A DNA stretch of 64,000 nucleotides from Cellulophaga sp. 20_2_10 (GCF_023476645.1 NZ_JAMCOJ010000003.1:372001-436000); one strand, 5' to 3'. Positions 35,167-44,948 are shown, counted from the first letter of the stretch. Notes: a model not told the origin generated them from the sequence alone. Numbers and translations: made by a program.

Positions 35167-37353
35167 ATGAAGCTAAAAAAATACATATTGTTATTGTTGC
35201 TGTTTACTACGGCAATAACTTTTTCTCAGATTAACAATGCCAAGGAATTAACAATCAAAGGCACAGTTAAGACAAAAGTAAAAGGGAATCCAATTACTGG
35301 GGTAGAGGTTTCTGCTTCTAGTGGAGCTACGGTGTATACAGATGTTTTTGGTTCGTATAAAATTAAGGCTGTTATAGGAGATTATCTACTGTTTAAAAGT
35401 AGAGATATAGAAACCGTAGAATATCGTATTATTAATGATGAAGATGTAGATGTTTTAGTAGAAGGTTTAGATGGTGATGAAGTAGGAGTAAGCAAAAGTC
35501 AATTGCACGGAGCTTACTTGGATTCTGCCAAACAATATAAAAAGGAAGATATAGGTAGGAGTATAGATTACATTAGAATTTCTTTAGAGCAGTTGGGTAA
35601 AAGAGGAAATAATAAAGAGCGTGCAGCTTCTTTTTCTTTGTTAGGTGAAATTTACCAGTACCATAAACAGTACGATCTTGCTGTAGATAATTACAATGAA
35701 TCTCTAACCACTTACGAAACCTTAAAAACTAAGATTCTATTAGGTAATGCTTATGTGTTAAATAAAGAATATAAAAATGCCGAGAAAATATTTTTAGAGT
35801 TAAAGGATCATAAAAAATTATCTAGCTACCAGAAAATACAGGTGTTTGAGGGTTTGGGTGATGCCTATAAAGCAATGCAAGATGCTAAAAACGCTGTAGC
35901 TAGCTATAATAGCGGTTTAAAGGTTGCTAAAAGGGAATTGGTGTCTCCTAAAATAACAGATTTAAATAGCAAAATTGCCGAAACTTACGATGATGTAAAC
36001 CAAACAGATGAAGCAGAAGCTTATTTTGATAGTTCTTTAGAATCTGCAAAAAGTGAAGCGCCACAACGTTCTTTAGAAGTTAAAGAAAGAGCAGCAGATT
36101 TTTATAGTAAAAATAATTTATACGACAAGGAAATGGAGTTGCGTAAAAAGAGTCTAAAAGAAATAGACCTCTTAAATAGCAACAAAAAAAAGTCGGCTAC
36201 TCTTAAAACAGAAGCTATAGAAGTACCTATTACCAGACAACGCATAAACTATAAAATAGCAAATACTTTAATTGTACAAGATAAATTAGATGAGGCTATA
36301 CCGTATTTAGAAGAAAGTATATCTGAGGCAGCTAGTGAAAATGATTTGGTGGTACAAAAAGATGCAACACGTAAATTATCTGAGCTTTATGATGATAAAG
36401 GAGATTATTCTAAAGCTTTAGAAACCTATAAAAAATACGCCGCAGTAGCAGATACTTTGTATGCGCGTAAAGAACAAGAGATTTCTAGAGCGGAACGATT
36501 AAGTAAACAAATTGCAGCTAAACAAAATCGTATTACAGGTTTAGAGAAAGACAAGGAGTTGTCTGAGAGTAAATACAGTTTAGCGCAAACAAAACAAGAC
36601 TTATATACTACAACAACAAAGAAGCAACGGCTTTTAATATACTCTCTAATTTTAGGAATGTTACTGTTTGGTGTTGCTGCTTTTTTCTTTTACAGAAGTA
36701 ACAGACAACAGAAATTAGCAAATAATCTGTTGGCATTAAAATCGTTGCGATCACAGATGAATCCGCATTTTATATTTAATGCATTAAACTCTGTGAATAA
36801 TTATATTTCTAAGAGCGATGAGCGAAGCGCAAATCGTTTTTTAAGTGAGTTTTCAACCTTAATGCGAGCTGTTCTAGAAAACTCAGAAGAAGATTTTATT
36901 CCGCTTACAAAAGAGTTAGAGTTGTTAGAGTTGTATGTAAAACTAGAGCACTCGCGTTTTCCAGATAAGTTTAACTATAAAATAGAAACAGATCCTAGTA
37001 TAGATGTTGCTGCTTTTCAAATACCCCCAATGTTGCTTCAGCCGTATATAGAGAATGCTATTTGGCACGGATTACGATATAAAGAAGATTTGGGTTTTTT
37101 AAACATCAGTCTAAAGCAAAAAGATAAAGAGGGTATAGAAATAACCATAGAAGATAATGGTATAGGTCGATTAAAGTCGGCCGAGTTAAAAACCCAAAAT
37201 CAAAAGAAACAACGTTCTAAAGGGATGGGAAATATTAAAAAAAGAGTCGCTATTTTAAATAGTATGTATAAAGATAAGGTTACAGTTTTTGTACAAGATT
37301 TAAATGAAGATGGCTCTGGAACTAAAGTAGTATTAACCTTAAAAAAGGACTAA
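35167..37353 (+). CDS. TPR-containing LytS-type sensor histidine kinase
   Basis: This 728-residue sensor has a signal peptide (about 1-20), a carboxypeptidase-regulatory-like beta domain (about 27-90), a run of TPR helices (about 115-430), coiled coil (435-485), one membrane helix (about 489-509), then a His_kinase domain with MNPHFIFNALNSV (phospho-acceptor His534) and a HATPase with ENAIWHG and DNGIG. The periplasmic TPR region is the likely sensor. It is followed after 30 bases by the LytTR regulator. Flavobacteria have many such TPR-LytS kinases, but their signals are generally unknown. Confidence 0.9.
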   Translation: MKLKKYILLLLLFTTAITFSQINNAKELTIKGTVKTKVKGNPITGVEVSASSGATVYTDVFGSYKIKAVIGDYLLFKSRDIETVEYRIINDEDVDVLVEGLDGDEVGVSKSQLHGAYLDSAKQYKKEDIGRSIDYIRISLEQLGKRGNNKERAASFSLLGEIYQYHKQYDLAVDNYNESLTTYETLKTKILLGNAYVLNKEYKNAEKIFLELKDHKKLSSYQKIQVFEGLGDAYKAMQDAKNAVASYNSGLKVAKRELVSPKITDLNSKIAETYDDVNQTDEAEAYFDSSLESAKSEAPQRSLEVKERAADFYSKNNLYDKEMELRKKSLKEIDLLNSNKKKSATLKTEAIEVPITRQRINYKIANTLIVQDKLDEAIPYLEESISEAASENDLVVQKDATRKLSELYDDKGDYSKALETYKKYAAVADTLYARKEQEISRAERLSKQIAAKQNRITGLEKDKELSESKYSLAQTKQDLYTTTTKKQRLLIYSLILGMLLFGVAAFFFYRSNRQQKLANNLLALKSLRSQMNPHFIFNALNSVNNYISKSDERSANRFLSEFSTLMRAVLENSEEDFIPLTKELELLELYVKLEHSRFPDKFNYKIETDPSIDVAAFQIPPMLLQPYIENAIWHGLRYKEDLGFLNISLKQKDKEGIEITIEDNGIGRLKSAELKTQNQKKQRSKGMGNIKKRVAILNSMYKDKVTVFVQDLNEDGSGTKVVLTLKKD

Positions 37354-37383
37354 TACAAGTTGCTTATTTTTAAATAGTAGAGA

Positions 37384-38115
37384 ATGAAATTAAACGCAAT
37401 TATAGTTGAAGATGAAGCTAATAGTAGGGAGATTTTAACCAACTATTTAACAAAATATTGTCCTGCAGTAAATCTGTTAGGTGAAGCGCCATCTATAAAA
37501 GAGGGTTTGGCCTTAATTGAAAAGCACCAACCAGATTTAATTTTTTTAGATGTAGAAATGCCTTTTGGTAATGCTTTTGATTTACTAGATCAGGTGCCAG
37601 ACAGAACTTTTGAAACCGTTTTTGTTACTGCATACAACCAATATGCTATGGATGCTTTAAATAGTCACGCTGCATATTATTTAATGAAACCTATTAATAT
37701 AGACGAGCTAATTAAAGCAGTAGATTATGTAGTAGAGATTCGAAGTAAAGAAAACGCATTGGAAGATCGTATTTTACAACCAAAGACAAATAAGATAAAT
37801 GGTAAAATTACTTTGCCGCAACAAGACGGATTTCAGGTATTAAATGTAGCTGATATTTTGTATTGTAAGGCCGATGATAACTATACAGAGATTTATTTAG
37901 AAAACAAGAAGATTTTAGTGAGTAAAACACTAAAGTACTTTGAAGAAGCAATGGCAGATTTTCCGTTTGCGCGCATACACAAGTCGTACTTGGTAAACGT
38001 AAATGCCGTAGCAAAATATAAAAAAGGAAAAGGCGGTAGCGTAGTTTTGCATAATGGTAAAGAACTATTGGTTTCGGCCTCTAAAAAGAAAGATTTTTTA
38101 TCTTATTTTGAATAA
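37384..38115 (+). CDS. LytTR family response regulator
   Basis: This 243-residue regulator has a receiver domain (about 1-125) with the acidic pair ED (10-11) and phospho-acceptor Asp56 in LIFLDVEMP, and a C-terminal LytTR DNA-binding domain (about 138-243; FQVLNVADILYCKADDNYTEIYL, FARIHKSYLVNVNAV). It pairs with the upstream LytS-type kinase. LytTR domains bind direct repeats; a matching one is found in the intergenic region upstream of the kinase. Confidence 0.93.
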   Translation: MKLNAIIVEDEANSREILTNYLTKYCPAVNLLGEAPSIKEGLALIEKHQPDLIFLDVEMPFGNAFDLLDQVPDRTFETVFVTAYNQYAMDALNSHAAYYLMKPINIDELIKAVDYVVEIRSKENALEDRILQPKTNKINGKITLPQQDGFQVLNVADILYCKADDNYTEIYLENKKILVSKTLKYFEEAMADFPFARIHKSYLVNVNAVAKYKKGKGGSVVLHNGKELLVSASKKKDFLSYFE

Positions 38116-38137
38116 AATTTAAATACACAATTTTAGA

Positions 38138-38656
38138 ATGATACTTAAAGAAGTAAACGGAAAATCCCCTCAAATAGGAGAAGATTGTTTTATAGCAGAA
38201 AATGCAACTATTGTTGGTGATGTAGTAATGGGGAGTCAATGCAGCGTTTGGTATAATGCTGTATTGCGTGGCGATGTTCATTATATAAAAATGGGAAACA
38301 AAGTAAATGTCCAAGATGGCGCAGTTATCCATTGTACGTATAAAAAAAGTCCGACTACTATTGGTAATAATGTTTCTATTGGCCACAATGCGATAGTGCA
38401 TGGATGCACCATAAAAGACAATGTATTAATTGGTATGGGTAGTATTGTTATGGATGATTGTGTTGTGGAGAGCAACAGTATTATTGCGGCAGGAGCAGTA
38501 GTTACTAAGGGCACACATATACCTTCTGGAACTGTTTTTGCAGGTATGCCGGCAAAAAAAATTAAAGACATAAGTGTAGCATTAAGTGAGGGTGAGGTAA
38601 ACCGTATTGCAGATAATTATGTAACTTATTCTAGTTGGTTTAAAGACAAGGAATAA
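38138..38656 (+). CDS. Gamma carbonic anhydrase-like hexapeptide protein
   Basis: This 172-residue protein has a left-handed beta-helix of hexapeptide repeats (VWYNAVLRGDVHYIKMGNKVNVQDGAVIH onward). The three metal-ligand histidines fit IHC, IGHNA and VHGC. The C-terminal helix includes EVNRIADNYVTYSSWF. Family members are zinc or iron carbonic anhydrases, though many YrdA-like ones show no activity. It is 22 bases downstream of the LytTR gene. Confidence 0.9.
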   Translation: MILKEVNGKSPQIGEDCFIAENATIVGDVVMGSQCSVWYNAVLRGDVHYIKMGNKVNVQDGAVIHCTYKKSPTTIGNNVSIGHNAIVHGCTIKDNVLIGMGSIVMDDCVVESNSIIAAGAVVTKGTHIPSGTVFAGMPAKKIKDISVALSEGEVNRIADNYVTYSSWFKDKE

Positions 38657-38696
38657 ACTTTAGAGCAACCAATATGTTCTCTAGATAAGTTTTACT

Positions 38697-38704
38697 TATT
38701 TTTG
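38697..38704 (+). promoter_or_regulatory. -7 element of fabD
   Basis: TATTTTTG precedes the fabD ATG at 38729 by 24 bases. Confidence 0.5.
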
Positions 38705-38728
38705 TCAATCAATTTAAAAATTAAAAGA

Positions 38729-39613
38729 ATGAATGCATATATATTTCCTGGTCAAGGAGCACAGTTTGTAGGTATGGGGTTAGACTTGTATGAGAAGTAC
38801 CCTTTGGCACAAGAATTATTTGAAAAAGCAAACGATATATTAGGTTTTCGTATCACTGATATTATGTTCGAGGGTACACCTGAAGATTTAAAACAAACAA
38901 AAGTGACGCAGCCTGCAATTTACTTACACTCTGTAATTATGAGTAAAGTAATGGGCGATACTTTTAAGCCAGATATGGTTGCTGGGCACTCGTTAGGAGA
39001 ATTTTCTGCTTTGGTAGCGAATGGTACATTAACTTTTGAAGACGGATTAAAATTAGTGTCGCAAAGAGCAATGGCGATGCAAGAAGCCTGTGAAATGCAA
39101 TCTAGTACAATGGCTGCAGTTTTAGGATTAGAAGATGCGGTTGTAGAAAAAATATGTGCAGAGACAGAAGGTGTTGTTGTGGCGGCAAATTATAACTGCC
39201 CTGGTCAATTAGTTATTTCAGGAGATGTAGATGCAATTACTATTGCTTGTGAAAAAATGAAAGAAGCAGGAGCAAGGAGAGCTTTGTTATTACCTGTAGG
39301 AGGAGCATTTCATTCCCCTTTAATGGAGCCAGCAAGAGAGAAATTAGCTGCAGCAATTGAAAATACTACGTTTAGCGAGCCAAGATGTCCTATTTACCAA
39401 AATGTACCAACCACGGCTGTACAGAATGCAGAAGAAATTAAAAAGAATTTAATATCACAATTAACAGCTCCGGTAAAATGGACACAAAGTGTGCAAAATA
39501 TGGTTGCAGACGGTGCAACTTTATTTACGGAAGTTGGTCCAGGTAAAGTTTTACAAGGATTGGTGAAAAAAATACACAAAGAATCAGAAACTACATCGGC
39601 AGTATTATCTTAA
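38729..39613 (+). CDS. fabD: Malonyl-CoA:ACP transacylase FabD
   Basis: This 294-residue enzyme transfers malonyl groups to acyl carrier protein in fatty-acid synthesis. It shows YIFPGQGAQFVGMG at the start, the nucleophile motif GHSLGEFSALVANG with Ser88, and the catalytic His in PVGGAFHSPLMEPA. ATG 38729 is chosen because homology begins there; the in-frame TTG at 38702 sits within the promoter region. The length is typical. Confidence 0.95.
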   Translation: MNAYIFPGQGAQFVGMGLDLYEKYPLAQELFEKANDILGFRITDIMFEGTPEDLKQTKVTQPAIYLHSVIMSKVMGDTFKPDMVAGHSLGEFSALVANGTLTFEDGLKLVSQRAMAMQEACEMQSSTMAAVLGLEDAVVEKICAETEGVVVAANYNCPGQLVISGDVDAITIACEKMKEAGARRALLLPVGGAFHSPLMEPAREKLAAAIENTTFSEPRCPIYQNVPTTAVQNAEEIKKNLISQLTAPVKWTQSVQNMVADGATLFTEVGPGKVLQGLVKKIHKESETTSAVLS

Positions 39614-39627
39614 ATCCTTGAAGAATA

Positions 39628-39653
39628 AATGACTATAGTTAATGACTATAGTT
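39628..39653. repeat. Tandem 13-bp repeat upstream of the adhesin operon
   Basis: AATGACTATAGTT occurs twice without spacer (39628-39640 and 39641-39653). Each unit contains the palindrome ACTATAGT. It stands 120 bases before the adhesin ATG. Confidence 0.6.
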
Positions 39654-39677
39654 GTAACTGAGAGGTGAAATATGTTA

Positions 39678-39702
39678 TTTGTCGATTATGTTTATCGACG
39701 AA
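39678..39702 (+). repeat. Hairpin upstream of the adhesin operon
   Basis: GTCGAT (39681-39686) and ATCGAC (39694-39699) pair across a 7-base loop. In RNA the stem extends to 9 pairs with one G-U. It may belong to the leader or be an operator. Confidence 0.45.
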
Positions 39703-39772
39703 TAGCATTTTGATTAATATTGTAGTCTATCTGTTATAAATTATAGTTGAGTAACACTATCTATAAAAGAAA

Positions 39773-42025
39773 ATGAAAATTAAACAATTAGGCAGTTTCC
39801 GTTTTATTAAAAAACCCAAGGCATTTTGCTTTCTAGTGGTGTTTTTGTGTTTAGGTTTTTCTGGTTTCGCTCAAGACGTATCAATAAACGCTATTTCAAA
39901 TGCTAAAGAAGAGGGGCAAGAGAATGGAAGTTTTGTTATTAGAGCTAGAAACTTTCCCTTATTATCGACCTCAACAATAAATTACATTGTTTCAGGAACA
40001 GCTACTGAGGGTGATGACTATGGGACCTTGAGTAGATCAGTTTCGTTTACAGGTAGTAATCAGAATATAACGATTGATATTTCTGGAATAGTAGATGACA
40101 CATTAATAGAAGGAGATGAAACTATAATTATAACAATTTCAGAAAACTCAAACTATGATATAAATCCTTTAGCAGCATCTGCTAGGATTATTATTGAAGA
40201 TAATGAGCCAGTTTGTGCTACAACTCCTAATGCGCCAGAATTTAGAACAGGAGAAGAGACTACATTTTGTGATAATTTTACTCAGGATTTAAATGATTAC
40301 GTGGCTAGTGCTACACCATCAGGAACAGTGCTTACTTGGAGTAGTAGTGAAGATTTATTAGATAGTTCTTCGTATTTACCAGGTTCGGAAATTGGATATT
40401 CTGGGGAGTTTTATGGCTTTTATTTAGATGAAGCAAATGGTTGTACTAGTCCACCTTTAAAAATTACCATTGTACAGAATAATAGTCCAACAGTTATGGG
40501 AACTTCTGCATCTAGATGCGGAGAAGGTTCTGTGACATTAACAGGAACCACAACAGATGGTACCTTACTTTGGTATGATGCTGAAACAGGTGGTACTCTT
40601 GTACACACAGGATTAAATTTTGATACCCCTTCTTTAACGGCTACAACATCTTATTTTTTAGAGGCAACAGCCAATGGTTGTACATCAGAAAGAGTAGAGG
40701 TTATTGCAACAATAAACAGCCAACCATCTTCTGGTACAGGTACAGACGTTACTGCTTGTTCATTGTCAGGAAGCGGAAGAGTAACTATAGTTAATTTAGA
40801 TGAGCAGTTAACTGGTCAGGATGCAGGAGAGTGGACCTTAATTTCTCAGCCCGCAGGTAGTGCTATTACAATTGATTCTAATACAGTAGATTTTGTTGGT
40901 CAGCCATTAGGAGCCTATCAATTTACATATACAACAACAGGTTTTGTTGCACCTTGTACTGTAGAAACTACTACCATAACGGTTACTGTAGTAGATTGTT
41001 CACCCACAGAAACAGATTTAGCTATTGTAAAAATAGTAGATAAAGATGAGGTTTTTACAGGGGAAGAAGTAACTTTTACAATTACAGTAGAAAACTTAAC
41101 TGGTGATCCAGTTACAGCTATAGAAATTACAGATGTTTTAGATGCTACTACTGGTTTTGAATATATATCTGATATTCCTCAATTAGGTAGTTTTGATAAT
41201 GCTACTGGTATTTGGGCAATTCAAGAATTGCTAGCAGGAGAAAGTACATCTATAGAAATTACAGCTATGGTTATAGATGGAGGATCTTATATTAATACAG
41301 CAGAAATTACAAATAGTACTCCTATCGATACAGCTACAGAGAATAACCAAAGTTCTGTTGAAGTTATTATTAAGCAAATAGATTTGTCAGTAACAAAAAG
41401 AGCAAATAAGATGTTAACTGCTGTTGGTGAAGAGGTTACTTTTACAATTGTTTTAACCAATGAGACAGATGGTTTGGTAACAGATATCAGTGTTACCGAT
41501 TTAATAGAAGATGCTATAGGTTTTCAGTATGTATCACATACTGCAACAGCAGGCGCCTATGACCCTATTACTGGTGTTTGGCAGCTAGCTGAAATATTGG
41601 GTAACGAAGAACAAACACTAGAAATTACAACAAGAGTTATAGAAGAAGGTACGCATGTTAACTCAGTGGAAATTACAGATTCCTTTCCGTTAGATGTAAC
41701 TTTTACAGAAAATAACAGTGCAGAGGTAACTATATCTATAGCAGAAAGAACATCTGACAAATGCGGCTTTTTGTTTAATCAGTTTTCTCCAAACGGAGAC
41801 GGTATTAATGATTATCTGCGAATAAACTGTATAGAAACGTTCCCAAATAATACACTTACTATTTTTAATAGGTTAGGAAGTGAAGTGTATAGTGTAACTA
41901 ATTACGATAATAAATGGGACGGTACCTGGAAAAAAGGCGACTTGCCTAACGGAACTTATTTTTATGTGTTAGATTTAGCAGATGGTTCTGAAGTTAAAAA
42001 AGGATGGATTCAAATCATAAGATGA
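39773..42025 (+). CDS. T9SS type B-sorted surface protein with Calx-beta and DUF11-like repeats
   Basis: This 750-residue exported protein has a signal peptide (about 12-34, ending SGFAQ), a Calx-beta domain (about 38-143), Ig-like segments with paired cysteines (about 148-405), two DUF11-like repeats (about 415-535 and 535-655, sharing GEEVTFTI and TENNxSxEV), and a CHU_C domain (about 662-750; FNQFSPNGDGINDYLRI, LPNGTYFYVLDL). The last domain is the type B sorting signal used by SprB-like adhesins. Its TGA overlaps the SprF ATG, so it is translated together with its probable outer-membrane partner. Confidence 0.9.
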   Translation: MKIKQLGSFRFIKKPKAFCFLVVFLCLGFSGFAQDVSINAISNAKEEGQENGSFVIRARNFPLLSTSTINYIVSGTATEGDDYGTLSRSVSFTGSNQNITIDISGIVDDTLIEGDETIIITISENSNYDINPLAASARIIIEDNEPVCATTPNAPEFRTGEETTFCDNFTQDLNDYVASATPSGTVLTWSSSEDLLDSSSYLPGSEIGYSGEFYGFYLDEANGCTSPPLKITIVQNNSPTVMGTSASRCGEGSVTLTGTTTDGTLLWYDAETGGTLVHTGLNFDTPSLTATTSYFLEATANGCTSERVEVIATINSQPSSGTGTDVTACSLSGSGRVTIVNLDEQLTGQDAGEWTLISQPAGSAITIDSNTVDFVGQPLGAYQFTYTTTGFVAPCTVETTTITVTVVDCSPTETDLAIVKIVDKDEVFTGEEVTFTITVENLTGDPVTAIEITDVLDATTGFEYISDIPQLGSFDNATGIWAIQELLAGESTSIEITAMVIDGGSYINTAEITNSTPIDTATENNQSSVEVIIKQIDLSVTKRANKMLTAVGEEVTFTIVLTNETDGLVTDISVTDLIEDAIGFQYVSHTATAGAYDPITGVWQLAEILGNEEQTLEITTRVIEEGTHVNSVEITDSFPLDVTFTENNSAEVTISIAERTSDKCGFLFNQFSPNGDGINDYLRINCIETFPNNTLTIFNRLGSEVYSVTNYDNKWDGTWKKGDLPNGTYFYVLDLADGSEVKKGWIQIIR

Positions 42026-43011
42026 TAGAACAAAAAAATAAAAAATCCATAAAGGTTTTTAAGTATCTAAGTGTTGCTATGGTATTTTTTGTAGCTACAA
42101 GTATGTATGCACAAAAAGAGCCACAGTATACACAGTATATGTACAATATAGGGAGTTTTAACCCTGCTTATGTTGGTAGTGTAGAAGATACTGAAATAAT
42201 GAGTTTATATAGAGCTCAATGGTTAGATGTTCCTGGTGCGCCAACAACAATAAGAATTGGAGCTAATATTCCGTTTTCTAATGAAAAAACAGGCTTAGGA
42301 TTTAATGCGTATTCAGATAAGTTAGGGCCAATGAGTCAGACTTTGATTAATATATCCTATTCTTATCAAGTTAAATTATCAGACAATGCAAACTGGTCTT
42401 TTGGTATTAATGCAGGAGGCTCTTCTTTAGATATAGATTTTACAAAAGGAGATTTTGAGTTTGAAAATGAACCAGCAATAAAAGGAAATCAATTCAATAC
42501 CTTTTATCCAATTATTGGTGCGGGTACATTTGTGTATGCAGAAGATTGGTATTTTGGACTTTCTGTTCCAAACTTATTAACGAGCACATTGTATGATGAT
42601 GAGGTTGCTGTAATAGAAGAAGATAAAACTCAAGTTAATTTTATTGGTGGATTGGTATTTGATTTAAGTGACGAATTAAAATTTAAACCAGCATTTTTGG
42701 TAAATTATATTACCGACTCTCCTGTAAATGTAAACTTGTCTACCAACTTTTTAATCAATGAGAAATTTACATTAGGGGCGTCTTATAGGTTTGATAATGC
42801 AATGAGTGGTTTAGCTGGTTTTCAGGTTTCTAATTCCATGTTTATTGGGTATTCTTATGATTACTCAACTAATGCATTTAAAAATTACAACGATGGTTCG
42901 CATGAGGTTGTTTTAAAATTTTATTTGGGCAGGTCTGGTGGTTCAAGTTCTAAAAATAGAAAAAAAGATAGCAAGAAGCCGAAACAAATAGATACTCCAA
43001 GATTCTTCTAA
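42022..43011 (+). CDS. PorP/SprF family protein paired with the adhesin
   Basis: This beta-barrel of about 329 residues starts with a signal peptide (ending MYAQ) and then KEPQYTQYMYNIGSFNPAYVGSVEDTEIMSLYRAQW, the classic PorP/SprF N-terminus. ATG 42022 overlaps the upstream TGA (ATGA), so I prefer it to the in-frame ATG at 42004, which lies inside the adhesin CDS. SprF-type proteins hold CHU_C-tagged cargo at the cell surface. The basic tail (SSKNRKKDSKKPKQ) is periplasmic. Confidence 0.92.
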   Translation: MIEQKNKKSIKVFKYLSVAMVFFVATSMYAQKEPQYTQYMYNIGSFNPAYVGSVEDTEIMSLYRAQWLDVPGAPTTIRIGANIPFSNEKTGLGFNAYSDKLGPMSQTLINISYSYQVKLSDNANWSFGINAGGSSLDIDFTKGDFEFENEPAIKGNQFNTFYPIIGAGTFVYAEDWYFGLSVPNLLTSTLYDDEVAVIEEDKTQVNFIGGLVFDLSDELKFKPAFLVNYITDSPVNVNLSTNFLINEKFTLGASYRFDNAMSGLAGFQVSNSMFIGYSYDYSTNAFKNYNDGSHEVVLKFYLGRSGGSSSKNRKKDSKKPKQIDTPRFF

Positions 43012-43022
43012 CACAAAACACT

Positions 43023-44948
43023 ATGAAATTTAAGCTTAGCTTTTTACTATTAAATTTATCTATAATTTCATTGTATGCTCAAAATTTAAAGTCTGATGGA
43101 GATCGTTATTTCTTTCAATATAAATATGAGCAAGCAGCTGAAGAATATGCTAAAGAAAGTCTAGAGACAGTATTAACTACACAGCAATTTTTAAATTATG
43201 CTGAGTCTTATTTTAATACAGATCAGTATCAAAAAGCTTGGGATACATATAAAATGATACAAGAGAGTGACGCCGTGTTGCCTCCTTTTCATTACAATAA
43301 GATGCTTCGTAGTTTATATATCCTATCTGGGAAACAAAAAATGAACAAGTTTTTGGAAAATGATACTATTTTAAAAGAAGCTTCCTGGGCAGAGAATGCA
43401 AAGTTTAATTTTGACATTGCACATACAGACGATATTACAATACCTAATTATAATGTTTTTAATGTAAAAGGAAATAGTATATCAGCAGATTTTTCTCCAT
43501 CGTTCTATAAAGATAAGTTGCTGTTTACAAGTGATAGGAGAGTTACAATTGAGAAGAAAAAGAAAAAACCTGAGCGCGTATACCTAAATATCTATGAAAG
43601 TGAAATAGAGGAAGATGGAGACATTACAAATGTAATCCCTTCTACAGTAATCCCTTCTTCAAAATTTCATCAGGCCACACCTTACTATTCCTCAGAATTA
43701 GACAAAATATTTTATGTGTTATCTAATGAAGAAGATAACGAAATGTTATTTGATGAAACGGGTAAGAATGCATTATCTATAGCTAAGGTAGATGGTAATA
43801 GGAACTTCAATTTTATTTTAAAAAACCTAAGTACTAGTTTTTTCTATCCTTTTTATGATGAAAATTCTCAACGTTTATATTTTGTAGCTAATTTTGATGA
43901 TGGTTATGGAGGTACAGATATTTACTATGTAAATACAAATCAAGGACAAATTATGTCTGCACCTATTAATCTAGGTCCAAGAGTAAATACACCAGGGAAT
44001 GAAATTTCTCCTTTTGTTTTTGAAAACGGACTATATTTTTCTTCTGATGTTTTTTATGGTTACGGCGGTATGGATATTTACAAATCTAATTTAAAGGCAG
44101 ACGGCGCTGTTGGGGTCCCTATTAATTTAGGAGAAGGAATAAACTCTAGCGAAGATGATTTTGGTTTTATTGTGAAAAATAATACTACAGGAGGCTTAGA
44201 AGGCTATTTTTCATCTAATAGAGAAGGTGGTAAGGGTAAAGATGATATTTACGGTTTTAAAGTAGCTGAAAAGCCTAAATTAAATACAATTGTATTACAA
44301 GGAGCAACTCTAAATCCAAATACTAATATTAGAATAGGTGGCGTAACTATTAAGGTTTACGGAAAAGAAAATTCACTTATTAAAGAAATCGTTTCGGCAG
44401 AAGACGGTAGTTATGAAATTGAGTTGCCTTGGCAAGAAAAAGTAACAGTTATTGCATCTAAAAATTTACATTCGTTATATAGACAGTATTTTATAGCAGA
44501 TGATTTAAAGAAAAAAGGGCAAACCGATATTTATTTAGAGCCCGCAGCCGATTATGTTGTAGAGAAGGAGGATAAAACAATGCTTAAATTAAATAAGTTT
44601 ATATTTAATACAAAGAGCTCTAAGTTAACTTCTGCAATTAAGGCAGAGTTAGACAGGGCTATTGAGATAATTAAGAAGTTTCCTGAATTTAATCTTCAAA
44701 TAGAATCTCATACAGATAGTAAAGGTGGTAGTTCATCAAATTTTAGGGTGTCACAAGGCCGTGCAGATGCTATAAAAGAGTATTTGTTAAGTAACGGAGT
44801 ACCTTCAAAAAATATATTATACACTATTGGTTATGGAGAAGATCATCTACTTAATAAGTGCGCAAATGGAGTGTACTGTATAGATTATTTTCACGCAGAA
44901 AATCGTAGGTGTAACATTGTAATATTAAACTATAAAGAGCTGAATTAG
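43023..44948 (+). CDS. OmpA family protein with TPR, PD40 propeller and carboxypeptidase-regulatory domains
   Basis: This 641-residue protein has a signal peptide (about 1-19, ending LYAQ), TPR-like helices (25-130), PD40/WD40-like repeats (about 150-400; for example GGTDIYYVN, YGGMDIYKSN, GKDDIYGF), a carboxypeptidase-regulatory-like domain (about 425-505) and a C-terminal OmpA peptidoglycan-binding domain (about 525-641; QIESHTDSKGGSSSNFRVSQGRADAIKEYL). This layout resembles PorE, which anchors the T9SS to peptidoglycan. It is third in the adhesin-SprF operon, 11 bases after sprF. Confidence 0.92.
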   Translation: MKFKLSFLLLNLSIISLYAQNLKSDGDRYFFQYKYEQAAEEYAKESLETVLTTQQFLNYAESYFNTDQYQKAWDTYKMIQESDAVLPPFHYNKMLRSLYILSGKQKMNKFLENDTILKEASWAENAKFNFDIAHTDDITIPNYNVFNVKGNSISADFSPSFYKDKLLFTSDRRVTIEKKKKKPERVYLNIYESEIEEDGDITNVIPSTVIPSSKFHQATPYYSSELDKIFYVLSNEEDNEMLFDETGKNALSIAKVDGNRNFNFILKNLSTSFFYPFYDENSQRLYFVANFDDGYGGTDIYYVNTNQGQIMSAPINLGPRVNTPGNEISPFVFENGLYFSSDVFYGYGGMDIYKSNLKADGAVGVPINLGEGINSSEDDFGFIVKNNTTGGLEGYFSSNREGGKGKDDIYGFKVAEKPKLNTIVLQGATLNPNTNIRIGGVTIKVYGKENSLIKEIVSAEDGSYEIELPWQEKVTVIASKNLHSLYRQYFIADDLKKKGQTDIYLEPAADYVVEKEDKTMLKLNKFIFNTKSSKLTSAIKAELDRAIEIIKKFPEFNLQIESHTDSKGGSSSNFRVSQGRADAIKEYLLSNGVPSKNILYTIGYGEDHLLNKCANGVYCIDYFHAENRRCNIVILNYKELN

